From Bacillota bacterium (lineage in GTDB: Bacteria > Bacillota > Clostridia > Lachnospirales > Lachnospiraceae), in contig JAEZZQ010000016.1 in NCBI GenBank assembly GCA_023442465.1, positions 62,001 to 126,000 of the forward strand: a stretch of DNA of 64,000 bases. Direction: 5' to 3'. Both the position numbers and the translations under genes were made by a program. Positions 44,454 through 52,262 of this stretch are shown in pieces. Below the pieces are notes generated by a model, which saw nothing but the letters and a program-made list of their open reading frames with translations, searched no databases and was not told where the DNA came from. The stretch's first letter is position 1. Every line of letters starts with the position of its first letter.

Positions 44454-45557
44454 ATGAGAATTTTACGTCAAACCATTCATTTCGATACTTTTAACTATCC
44501 CCTCGAAAAAATTGCTCCCCTTGAAAAAATACTTTTCATCGATATAGAAACCACCGGATTTACAGCAAAGAGCTCCTCTCTTTACCTCATAGGGGCCGCC
44601 TATTATGAAGCGGGAAGCTGGTATGTCAAACAATGGTTCGCTAATACTTACGAGGAGGAAGCTGATATCCTGTCCGCCTTTTTCCAATATGCCGCCGGCT
44701 ACACCCATTTGATCCACTTTAATGGGAATAATTTTGATCTTCCTTATCTGCTGCAAAAGTGTAAACAGTATCATTTGCCTTATCATTTCAATCGCTTCGA
44801 GGGTATCGATATCTATAGAAGGGTTTCTCCTTATAAAGGGTTCTTAAAGCTGCCAAACTGCAAATTAAAGACGTTGGAGCAATATCTTGGCATCGCCAGA
44901 GAAGATACTTTCGACGGCGGGGAACTGATCAGCGTGTACCATACTTATGTAAAGAACCCTACCGATTATGCATTGCAGGCTCTTACCCTTCACAATGCCG
45001 ACGACATGAAGGGCATGCTTCGGATCCTTCCGATTCTTTCCTATTACGACCTCTTTCATTCGCCCTTGACACCCAAAAAGGTACAGGCGAATTATTACCG
45101 CGATATAAACGGCAAACAGCATCAGGAAATCCTTATGAAGCTGATTCTGCCGTCCCCCCTTCCCAATTCCCTTTCCGGTACCTCTAACGGCTGCTATTTC
45201 AGGGGCGAGGGACCCGAAGGCACCCTCCGCATCCCGCTCTATGAGGAAGAGATGAAATATTACTATTCCAATTATAAGAGTTATTACTACCTTCCGGAAG
45301 AGGATACTGCTATCCATAAGTCAGTAGCTTCCTTCGTGGATAAGGACCACCGCGTACAGGCCACCGCGGCAACCTGCTATACCCGCAAGCTCTCCTCGTA
45401 TCTGCCCCAGTGGGATATTTTGTTCGAGCCTTTCTTTAAGAGAGATTATAAAGATAAGGAAACATTTTTCGAACTGACTGAGGAAATGAAAAAGGAGCGT
45501 CCACTATTTTCAAAATATGCCGCCCACATACTTAATATGATTGCACAGTCTTACTAA
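44454..45557 (+). CDS. YprB-like ribonuclease H-like exonuclease
   Basis: A 367-residue protein with a DEDD-type exonuclease fold (RNase_H_2) in the N-terminal 180 residues: FIDIETTGF (about 33-41, Asp and Glu), FNGNNFDLPYLL (about 91-102, Asp) and HNADDMKGM (about 190-198, Asp). The C-terminal half lacks a recognised domain; in Bacillus YprB relatives this region includes TPR-like helices, which are not obvious here. The ATG at 44454 is set by AAAGGAG 7 bases upstream. The nucleic acid substrate is unknown. Monocistronic. Confidence 0.85.
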   Translation: MRILRQTIHFDTFNYPLEKIAPLEKILFIDIETTGFTAKSSSLYLIGAAYYEAGSWYVKQWFANTYEEEADILSAFFQYAAGYTHLIHFNGNNFDLPYLLQKCKQYHLPYHFNRFEGIDIYRRVSPYKGFLKLPNCKLKTLEQYLGIAREDTFDGGELISVYHTYVKNPTDYALQALTLHNADDMKGMLRILPILSYYDLFHSPLTPKKVQANYYRDINGKQHQEILMKLILPSPLPNSLSGTSNGCYFRGEGPEGTLRIPLYEEEMKYYYSNYKSYYYLPEEDTAIHKSVASFVDKDHRVQATAATCYTRKLSSYLPQWDILFEPFFKRDYKDKETFFELTEEMKKERPLFSKYAAHILNMIAQSY

Positions 45558-45573
45558 AATTTTCCATTTAAAC

Positions 45574-45622
45574 AAAAAACTACTGAATCAACAATGTGTT
45601 CCTGTTAATTCAGTAGTTTTAT
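45574..45622 (+). terminator. Terminator of YprB-like gene
   Basis: AAAACTACTGAAT (45576-45588) pairs with ATTCAGTAGTTTT (45608-45620), a 13-bp stem with a T-run that abuts repeat copy A4. Confidence 0.85.
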
Positions 45623-45623
45623 C

Positions 45624-45771
45624 GTTACTGTTCATTCCGTTCTCAGTAACGCATGATTTCTGCAATGTAAAACCTTTGCATTTAAATTTGCTCCGCGAAG
45701 CAGAAATCATCTCTTGCATCACGTTCTTACGCAGCTTAACAGCAAGCGTCAAGCTACTGTGTGAACAGTAC
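45624..45771 (+). repeat. Repeat family A, copy A4 (148 bp)
   Basis: GTTACTGTTCATTCCG at the start and CTGTGTGAACAGTAC at the end, with HP1, an enlarged second hairpin (GATTTCTGC to GCAGAAATC, with a 15-base insertion against A1) and a third. Flanking octamers GTTTTATC (45616-45623) and CTTTTATC (45772-45779) match at 7 of 8. It lies between the YprB-like and cheR genes, which converge. Confidence 0.85.
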
Positions 45772-45780
45772 CTTTTATCT

Positions 45781-46557
45781 TTATGGTTTTTCGTAAAAGA
45801 AAGAATTCCTTCTGCCGTATCCCATGTCTTTATAATTGATAATTTGCTCTGTACTGCCAATAAATAAAATTCCCTTATTTGCCAACGCCTTCTGAAACCT
45901 CACGAATACTTCGTCCTTCGCTTCCTCCGTAAAATATATCAGAACGTTACGGCAAATAATCATGTGCCACCCGTCGCGATAGGAATCCTTCAGTAAATTA
46001 TGCTCACTGAATTCCACACGCTTCTTAATATCCTCCGATATTTGATAAGACAAGCCAATCTTCGTAAAATATTTCTTCTTCAAATCCTCCGGCACGTTGG
46101 ATATGCTCTTGTCCGAATACAAGCCTAACTTCGCTTTGGCAATAACCTGCTTGTCCAAGTCCGTCGCATACACTTTTATCTGCTCTAACGGAATATGACG
46201 GGACAGAGCCATTACGAGAGAATAAGGTTCATCTCCGGTAGAACACGCCGCGCTCCATATCTTCAGATTCTTACCGAACTTAGTTACCAGTTCAGGAATG
46301 ATCTCCTTTTCTAAGACCTGCCATTGGTCGGGATTGCGATAGAATTCAGATACATTAATCGTAAGATAATTAACAAATTCTTCGAACTTAGCATGATTCT
46401 CTTTGATATATGCAATATACTTATCATATCCGACCACATTATTTTTGGCTATCAACGTATCGATACGGCGCTTCATCTGCTTCTCTTTATAAGAACTTAA
46501 TTCAATTTTGGTTAAATTATAAACTGCCGTTTTGAACCATTCATAGTCATAAGCCAT
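45781..46557 (-). CDS. cheR: CheR-type protein-glutamate methyltransferase
   Basis: S-adenosylmethionine-dependent enzyme methylating glutamates of chemoreceptors; 258 residues. An N-terminal helical domain (about 1-75) precedes the Rossmann catalytic domain. Visible: INVSEFYRNPDQW (about 79-91), the SAM-binding WSAACSTGDEPYSL (about 111-124), YATDLDKQVI (about 140) and MIICRNVLIYFTEEAK (about 205). GGTAAGG precedes the ATG. It lies 26 bases after rpsA in the minus-strand series. No other chemotaxis signalling gene is adjacent; the receptor at 16849 is a possible partner. Confidence 0.93.
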   Translation of the reverse strand: MAYDYEWFKTAVYNLTKIELSSYKEKQMKRRIDTLIAKNNVVGYDKYIAYIKENHAKFEEFVNYLTINVSEFYRNPDQWQVLEKEIIPELVTKFGKNLKIWSAACSTGDEPYSLVMALSRHIPLEQIKVYATDLDKQVIAKAKLGLYSDKSISNVPEDLKKKYFTKIGLSYQISEDIKKRVEFSEHNLLKDSYRDGWHMIICRNVLIYFTEEAKDEVFVRFQKALANKGILFIGSTEQIINYKDMGYGRRNSFFYEKP

Positions 46558-46583
46558 AGCCTTACCTACCGTAATTTATTCTT

Positions 46584-47732
46584 TTATTCCTCGGAAGCCT
46601 CTTCCTGTTCGCTGGCAATCACTGCCTCAATGTTCACTGATACTACATCCTCATCGGACGCTTCCTCTTCCTTCGGTTCGGGAGCGAACATCGCCTTAAC
46701 GCTCAGGCTGATTTTCTTATCTTCATCATTGAAGTCAACCACCTTAGCAGTTACCTCTTCGCCTACCTTAAGAACGTCAGCGGGCTTTTCAATATGATCC
46801 TTGGAAATTTGAGATACGTGAAGCAGTGCATCCACACCAGGCTCCAATTCGATAAATGCGCCGAAATCAGTCATTCTGGCTACTCTTCCGGTTACTACAT
46901 TACCTACCGCATATTTTTCAGCGGCTGCCTTCCAAGGGTTAGCATCGTCAAACTTAAGGCTCAATGCAATCTTATTTCCAGAAATTTCTTTAATCAATAC
47001 TTTTACAACATCGCCAACTTTAAATACCTTCTTCGGATTCTCCACTCTGCCCCATGACATCTCGGAAATATGGAGGAGTCCGTCAGCGCCGCCCAAGTCG
47101 ATAAATGCACCGAAATCGGTCACATTCTTTACCGTGCCTTCCACTACGTCGCCTTCTTTGATCGTCTCGAAAAGCTTCTTCTGCAATTCTGCCTTTTCAG
47201 CGGCGATCAACTGCTTGCGGTCACCGATATATCTTCTTCTCTTAGGGTTGTATTCGCTGATAACAAATTGAATTTCCTGACCTGCATATTTGGACAAATC
47301 TTTTTCATAGACATCCGATACAAGGCTTGCCGGAATAAAGATTCTTACTTCTTCCACTACTACGCTCAAACCGCCGTCTAAAACCTGAGCAACCTTTGCG
47401 GTGAGTACTTCCTTGTTATTAAACGCTTCTTCGATTCTCTTATTGCCTCTGTCAGCAGCAAGTCTCTTATAGGTTAAAAGAACTTGTCCCTCGCCGTCAT
47501 TTACTTTCAATATCTTAACTTCCATCTTATCGCCCTGCTTAGCGATTGTTGTCAAATCCACATTGGGTTCGTTGGTGTACTCATATCTCGTTAAAATACC
47601 ATCTGATTTATAACCAATATTGAGAATAATCTCTTCAGGCTTTACATCAATGACTGTACCCTCTACTACCTCTCCTGAATGTATTGTCTTAAACGATTCC
47701 TCTAACATTTGTTCAAAAGTTAATTCTGACAT
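46584..47732 (-). CDS. rpsA: 30S ribosomal protein S1 (four S1 domains)
   Basis: RNA-binding S1-domain protein, 382 residues, with four OB-fold S1 repeats (about 15-84, 102-167, 189-257 and 274-343): compare GTVIDVKPEEIILNIGYKSDG with GTVKNVTDFGAFIDLGGADG and GRVARMTDFGAFIELEPGVD, each cut at 20 or so. The acidic tail is (EEEASDEDV). E. coli S1 has six repeats, and low-GC Gram-positives commonly have four. The start at 47732 is set by GAGGAGG. In many Clostridia IspH and S1 are one polypeptide; here they are separate, overlapping by 20 bases in different frames. Confidence 0.94.
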   Translation of the reverse strand: MSELTFEQMLEESFKTIHSGEVVEGTVIDVKPEEIILNIGYKSDGILTRYEYTNEPNVDLTTIAKQGDKMEVKILKVNDGEGQVLLTYKRLAADRGNKRIEEAFNNKEVLTAKVAQVLDGGLSVVVEEVRIFIPASLVSDVYEKDLSKYAGQEIQFVISEYNPKRRRYIGDRKQLIAAEKAELQKKLFETIKEGDVVEGTVKNVTDFGAFIDLGGADGLLHISEMSWGRVENPKKVFKVGDVVKVLIKEISGNKIALSLKFDDANPWKAAAEKYAVGNVVTGRVARMTDFGAFIELEPGVDALLHVSQISKDHIEKPADVLKVGEEVTAKVVDFNDEDKKISLSVKAMFAPEPKEEEASDEDVVSVNIEAVIASEQEEASEE

Positions 47733-48579
47733 AATTTTGAACCTCCTCAATTATATTATTTGGGGTCGATGCCCCGGCAGTAATACCGACCGGTGAAGCA
47801 GCTTTAGGTAGTTCTAAATGCAAGTCATCCAGTGTCTGTATAAAATAAGTGTTCTCACATTCTTTTTTGCAAATTTCATACAGTTTTCTTGTATTAGAGC
47901 TGTGAGTCCCCCCTATTACAATCATGGTTTGAACCTGAGATGCAATCTGTTTTGCCTCAGTCTGCCGTTCTTCTGTTGCATTACATATAGTGTTAACAAC
48001 ACTAACATTGTAACCTCTTTTTGAGAAAATTTCAACTAAATCTTTAAATTTGTTGTAGTTAAATGTCGTTTGAGAAACAATACATAATTCTTCGTTTTTC
48101 AATACATCATTATTTTTATCATTTACGAAATCTTCTACTTCTTTCTCAGACTCCATGACGATAGTCTCCGTTACCGCCCAGCCCATGATTCCTTCCACTT
48201 CGGGATGTCCGGGATTTCCTATAATAATGATTTTCTTCCCCTCACCGCTTTCCTTCTCCACGATTCTATGTATCCGCTTTACGAAGGGACAGGTGGCATC
48301 CACACATTCCAGCCCCTGCTTATCGATGAGCTCATAGACCTCCTTGGAAACTCCGTGAGAGCGTATGATAACGGTCCCCTCCGTTATCCTTCCAAGTTCC
48401 TCCATGTCCTTAATTACCTGAACACCTTTTTCCTCCAGGTCCTTTACGACCTCTTCATTATGAATGATAGGCCCGAAGGTGTATATCTTCTTGCCTTTTT
48501 CTATTTGTTCATAAACACTTTCCACCGCCCGCTTCACGCCGAAGCAGAAGCCGGCGCTCTTAGCCATAATTACTTCCAT
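47713..48579 (-). CDS. ispH: 4-hydroxy-3-methylbut-2-enyl diphosphate reductase
   Basis: Last step of the MEP isoprenoid pathway: makes IPP and DMAPP using a 4Fe-4S cluster. It has 288 residues. The start at 48579 (MEVIMAKSAGFC) has AAGGAT about 8 bases upstream. The three cluster cysteines are visible: AGFCFGVKRA (about 10-19), VDATCPFVKRIH (about 95-106) and VNTICNATEER (about 194-204). SGRG-like substrate residues are also present (HGVSKEV). It overlaps the start of rpsA. Confidence 0.95.
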   Translation of the reverse strand: MEVIMAKSAGFCFGVKRAVESVYEQIEKGKKIYTFGPIIHNEEVVKDLEEKGVQVIKDMEELGRITEGTVIIRSHGVSKEVYELIDKQGLECVDATCPFVKRIHRIVEKESGEGKKIIIIGNPGHPEVEGIMGWAVTETIVMESEKEVEDFVNDKNNDVLKNEELCIVSQTTFNYNKFKDLVEIFSKRGYNVSVVNTICNATEERQTEAKQIASQVQTMIVIGGTHSSNTRKLYEICKKECENTYFIQTLDDLHLELPKAASPVGITAGASTPNNIIEEVQNYVRINF

Positions 48580-48613
48580 CTTTCTATCCTTTTTCCTTTC
48601 ACATGTGAAATTT

Positions 48614-49273
48614 TCACATTTCACACAGCTCTAAAATAGCCTTCGCCACTTCCTCTATCGTCATAAAAGAAGAATCCACAAGCACCGCGTCCGCAGCCTG
48701 GCGCAGGGGTGAAATCTCCCTGCTCATATCGCGCTCATCCCTCTCCACAATATCTCTTTCTATCTTTGCCAAATCACAGTGCTCTCCCTTTGCCGACAGT
48801 TCATCAAAACGTCTCTTGGCGCGCACTGAACTATCCGCCGTCAGATACACCTTTACATCGGCTCCCGGCAGAACGCAAGTACCGATATCCCTTCCATCCA
48901 TTACCACATCCGCACTGTCCGCAAGCCTGCGCTGGAGCTCCACCAGCTTTTCCCTCACATCCTTATTGACACTGCTTGCAGAAGCCATATTCCCCACTTC
49001 CTCCGTACGAATCAGGCTGCTTACGTTTTCTCCGTTTAAAAGGACGACCTGCTCTCCGTTCTCATGCCGGATGGTAATATCCGCTTCCCTGCACTTTTCA
49101 CTTATTTTCTCCTGCTCGCCTGCTCCGATCCCGCTCCGCAGAAGATAAAGCGCCATCGCCCGGTACATCGCACCCGTATCGATATAAATAAAGCCTTTCC
49201 TTTTGGCAACCATCTTCGCTATCGTACTCTTTCCTGCTCCCGCAGGACCATCTATCGCTATACTGCAGCCCAT
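48614..49273 (-). CDS. cmk: Cytidylate kinase
   Basis: Phosphorylates CMP and dCMP; 219 residues. P-loop GPAGAGKST (about 9-17), the nucleotide-binding DTGAMYRA (about 33-40), DGRDIGTCVLPGA (about 155-167) and the LID-region DERDMSREISPLR are visible. The start at 49273 is preferred over the upstream Met because GGAGG lies between them. It lies directly ahead of ispH and rpsA, the cmk-ispH-rpsA order common in Clostridia. Confidence 0.95.
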   Translation of the reverse strand: MGCSIAIDGPAGAGKSTIAKMVAKRKGFIYIDTGAMYRAMALYLLRSGIGAGEQEKISEKCREADITIRHENGEQVVLLNGENVSSLIRTEEVGNMASASSVNKDVREKLVELQRRLADSADVVMDGRDIGTCVLPGADVKVYLTADSSVRAKRRFDELSAKGEHCDLAKIERDIVERDERDMSREISPLRQAADAVLVDSSFMTIEEVAKAILELCEM

Positions 49274-49297
49274 CGTAATCATCCTCCTATTCCTATT

Positions 49298-50536
49298 TCA
49301 GGTATTTGCCGCGCTGCTTCCCGCCAGATACCCCGTAGACCAGGCAACTTGTAAATTAAATCCGCCCGTCAGCGCGTCCACATCCAGAATCTCTCCCGCA
49401 AAATATAAGCCCTTTACCAGCTTGGATTCCATGGTGGAAGGATTCACTTCCTTCACTGAGATACCTCCCTTTGTGATAATCGCCTCCTGAAACTCCCTGG
49501 TTCCCGTTACAGTCATATCTATATGTTTTATCAAATGAACAAAACGCAGTCTTTCTTCTTTCGTTATTTCATGAATCTTCTTTTCTCCGTCGATTCCTGA
49601 CAAGCGTATGATAACCGGAATCAGTTTCGCCGGAAATAATGCGGCAAGGGAATTCTTAAACTGTTTATTCTTGTTTTCCTCAAAATCCCTAAGCACCCGC
49701 TTATCCAACTGTTCTGCGCTAAGCGCCGGTTTTAAATCCAGATATAGGGACGTATTTTCTTTGCTCTTTCTCCCTGTATAATAGCTGCTGGCACTAAGAA
49801 TCAACGGCCCGCTCACGCCGAAATGAGTAAAGAGCATCTCTCCGAAGCCTTCATAGAATACCTTTTTCCCATTCTGACATAAGGTCACTGTTACATTCTT
49901 TAATGAAAGCCCCTGAAGTTCTTTGCACCAGTCTTCCTTTATTACAAGCGGCACTAAGGATGGATAGCAGGGTTTTATGGAATGTCCTTTTTCCTCCGCC
50001 ATCCGATAGCCGTCTCCCGTAGAACCCGTGACCGGATAGGACAATCCGCCCGTAGACACGATAACGGCTTCCGCAAGCTCCGTCTCACCGTCCTGCGTTA
50101 CCACTCCGATTACCCGCTCTTCCCCTGTCACTAACGCCTTAACAGAAGTGTTCAGCCTTATATCCACACCTAACCGATTCATCTGTCTATGCAAAGCGGC
50201 AATCACATCCGAAGAATGGTCAGAGACGGGAAATACCCGCTCCCCCCTCTCTATCTTCGTATTACAGCCCGCCCCCTCGAAGAAACGGATTGCTGCCTGA
50301 TTGTCGAAACCATAAAAAGCGCTGTATAAAAATTTCCCGTTAGTCACTACGTTGCTGAATAAACTTTCCATGTCGCAGGCATTGGTCAGGTTACATCTGC
50401 CTTTTCCTGTTATATATACCTTTTTTCCGAGCTTCTCATTTTTTTCAAAAAGAAGCACCTGCTTTCCTTTTTCCGCGGCCGCGACGGCTGCCATCATACC
50501 GGCAGCGCCTCCGCCTATTACGATTATCCTGCTCAT
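49298..50536 (-). CDS. HI0933/BaiN-family FAD-dependent oxidoreductase
   Basis: A flavoprotein of 412 residues, in the family that includes BaiN, a bile acid dehydroxylation-related enzyme, and YhiN. The FAD-binding motif VIGGGAAGMMAA is at the N-terminus, with FEKNEKLGKKVYITGKGRCNL and a C-terminal GEILDVDALTGGFNLQVAWSTG, given here only as its position (about residues 377-398). The start at 50536 is preferred for fit with relatives; GTG/ATG alternatives lie up to seven codons upstream. The substrate cannot be inferred: the family is broad and the gene lies in an otherwise housekeeping run of cmk-ispH-rpsA. Confidence 0.88.
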   Translation of the reverse strand: MSRIIVIGGGAAGMMAAVAAAEKGKQVLLFEKNEKLGKKVYITGKGRCNLTNACDMESLFSNVVTNGKFLYSAFYGFDNQAAIRFFEGAGCNTKIERGERVFPVSDHSSDVIAALHRQMNRLGVDIRLNTSVKALVTGEERVIGVVTQDGETELAEAVIVSTGGLSYPVTGSTGDGYRMAEEKGHSIKPCYPSLVPLVIKEDWCKELQGLSLKNVTVTLCQNGKKVFYEGFGEMLFTHFGVSGPLILSASSYYTGRKSKENTSLYLDLKPALSAEQLDKRVLRDFEENKNKQFKNSLAALFPAKLIPVIIRLSGIDGEKKIHEITKEERLRFVHLIKHIDMTVTGTREFQEAIITKGGISVKEVNPSTMESKLVKGLYFAGEILDVDALTGGFNLQVAWSTGYLAGSSAANT

Positions 50537-50558
50537 AGCTTTTTCTCCGGTCATCAAT

Positions 50559-51500
50559 TTATTCCTTCGTAAGAGGATTATCTAACATGGGCTCCTCATC
50601 GATAAAGTTAATCTCATCATTCAGGTATACCTGATAATTATTCCACGCTTCCTCCAACTGCTCTAAATTACTCTTCACATCCTTCGGACGCTTCAGGCAG
50701 AGCGCCACCACCAGCGCATTAATGACGCTTAAGGGCGCTACCAGGGAATCTACGATAGAAACCATGTCACTTCTTGCGAACAGATTACAGGAGGAATATA
50801 AATTCATAGGAGAATGCACGCTGTCTGTAATGGCAATTACCTTTGCATTTCTGTCATTGGCAAATTCCATCGCTTTTAAAGTTCTCATGGAATACCTTGG
50901 AAAGCTGATTCCCACGATCGCATCCCTCTCACCGATACGGATCATCTGTTCAAAAATCTCGCTGACGCTTGTGCTGCTTAAAAGGACTACGTTTCCTCTG
51001 ATCATATTTAAATAAAAATGAAGAAAGCTGGCTAACGGTTCGCAGCTTCGCATTCCAAGCACATATATCGTCTCTGCCTCTAAAATGGTATCCACCGCCA
51101 TTTCGAAGGAAGCACCTTCCAAATGCTCTATGGTATCCTGAATTTTCTCTATGTCGGCGTGCAGTACGGAAGTCAGTACTTCCGACTGGGTGCTCTTCCC
51201 ATACTTCGCTCCAATTTTCTGTACCGTATTCAGCTTGTCCTTAACCCAGTCCTCCAGCTCCTTCTGAAATTCCGGATATCCGTCATAGCCGATGCCCGAA
51301 GCAAATCGTACCACGGTAGATTCGCTGACACCTACCGTCTCTCCAAGCTTCGCTGCAGTCATGAACACCGCCTGCTCATAGTGATCGGTAATAAAAGCAG
51401 CAATAGCCTTATGGCTCTTGCTCATTTTTCCATAGCCTTCTTCCATTCTCGATATTATGCTTATGCTGCTGTCATTTTTGCCGCTTGTTTGCTTCTCCAT
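50559..51500 (-). CDS. RpiR/MurR-family transcriptional regulator
   Basis: A 313-residue regulator. An N-terminal RpiR-type helix-turn-helix (about 20-100; SKSHKAIAAFITDHYEQAVF, VGVSESTVVRFASGIGYDGYPEFQ) is followed by a SIS sugar-phosphate-binding domain (about 130-270; YVLGMRSCEPLASFL, GISFPRYSMRTL). Such proteins control amino-sugar or sugar-phosphate use. No sugar operon lies next to it; the adjacent downstream gene is the BaiN-like flavoprotein. The promoter is at 51568-51595. Confidence 0.9.
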   Translation of the reverse strand: MEKQTSGKNDSSISIISRMEEGYGKMSKSHKAIAAFITDHYEQAVFMTAAKLGETVGVSESTVVRFASGIGYDGYPEFQKELEDWVKDKLNTVQKIGAKYGKSTQSEVLTSVLHADIEKIQDTIEHLEGASFEMAVDTILEAETIYVLGMRSCEPLASFLHFYLNMIRGNVVLLSSTSVSEIFEQMIRIGERDAIVGISFPRYSMRTLKAMEFANDRNAKVIAITDSVHSPMNLYSSCNLFARSDMVSIVDSLVAPLSVINALVVALCLKRPKDVKSNLEQLEEAWNNYQVYLNDEINFIDEEPMLDNPLTKE

Positions 51501-51567
51501 TTATTCTTTCCCTTTACGTTCTGACTTCTTTCTTCTATATAAATTATTATTCATATAATTATTTAAA

Positions 51568-51595
51568 ATTATATCACTATACATATTTATTTCAA
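51568..51595 (-). promoter_or_regulatory. Promoter of the rpiR-like gene
   Basis: On the minus strand TTGAAA (51595-51590), 16 bases, TATAAT (51573-51568). The -35 box overlaps the 3' end of the tetR-like gene. Confidence 0.55.
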
Positions 51596-52135
51596 AAAGG
51601 ACCGAAAAGAATCCTCCAACAGATTTACCGTCTCACTTTCCGGCAAATCGTAGTCTCCCGTCAGCGCCATACAAGCCGCCCCATGAGTGAATATCCACAT
51701 CTTGGTGAACATTTCCTCCGGAGACATGCAGCCATACTCTTTCGCATAATTGATTTCTCTCACTACGGCGCCCTTTTTCCCGTTCAGCAAATCATAAAGG
51801 CTTCTTCCGTGCCTTTGCTCCGACAAAAAAAGCAGACGGAAGATATTCTTATTCTCTTCGGCAAAACGTATGTAGGTAAGTCCCAAATCCACAAAAGGAA
51901 TATCGTTATATTTCGGAAAGCTTTCATAGTAGGTCTCGAAATAGTCCACCGCCATGGCAAATAACTCTTCCATAAGTTCTTCCATATTGCGGTAAATACG
52001 AAAAATCGGCTGTGTCGAGCATCCTGCCTTCGCTGCCAGTTTCCTCGCAGTCACGTTCTCGTAGCCTTCTTCCTTGACCATTTCAAATGCCGCCTGCAAA
52101 ATATCACTTTGTATAATTGTTTCTTTTCTTGCCAT
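51587..52135 (-). CDS. TetR-family transcriptional regulator
   Basis: A 182-residue repressor-type protein. The N-terminal helix-turn-helix (about 8-52; ILQAAFEMVKEEGYENVTAR, LAAKAGCSTQPIFRIYRNME) and a helical ligand domain are visible. The start at 52135 follows GGAGG by 7 bases. A palindrome overlapping its transcription start (52155-52170) suggests autorepression. No divergent efflux gene is present. The biotin operon ends upstream, so whether it controls other genes is unknown. Confidence 0.88.
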   Translation of the reverse strand: MARKETIIQSDILQAAFEMVKEEGYENVTARKLAAKAGCSTQPIFRIYRNMEELMEELFAMAVDYFETYYESFPKYNDIPFVDLGLTYIRFAEENKNIFRLLFLSEQRHGRSLYDLLNGKKGAVVREINYAKEYGCMSPEEMFTKMWIFTHGAACMALTGDYDLPESETVNLLEDSFRSFLK

Positions 52136-52154
52136 AACGCATCCTCCATTTGTG

Positions 52155-52170
52155 AATAACAACCGTTATT
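52155..52170 (-). promoter_or_regulatory. Probable TetR operator
   Basis: AATAAC (52155-52160) and GTTATT (52165-52170) form an inverted repeat just downstream of the -10 box of the tetR-like gene, where a repressor would block transcription. Confidence 0.5.
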
Positions 52171-52199
52171 ATTTTACTATGGATTGCTTTCTCTGTCAA
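52171..52199 (-). promoter_or_regulatory. Sigma-A promoter of tetR-like gene
   Basis: On the minus strand TTGACA (52199-52194), 17 bases, TAAAAT (52176-52171). Confidence 0.7.
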
Positions 52200-52213
52200 T
52201 GAAGGGAACAAAA

Positions 52214-52247
52214 GGAAAAAGGGACTGCCGTAAAACGGCAATCCCTT
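52214..52247 (-). terminator. Terminator of the biotin carboxyltransferase operon
   Basis: GGGACTGCCG (52221-52230) and CGGCAATCCC (52236-52245) form a 10-bp stem with one mismatch-wobble, followed on the minus strand by TTTTTCCTTT. Confidence 0.85.
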
Positions 52248-52262
52248 CATTGCTTTTCATTA

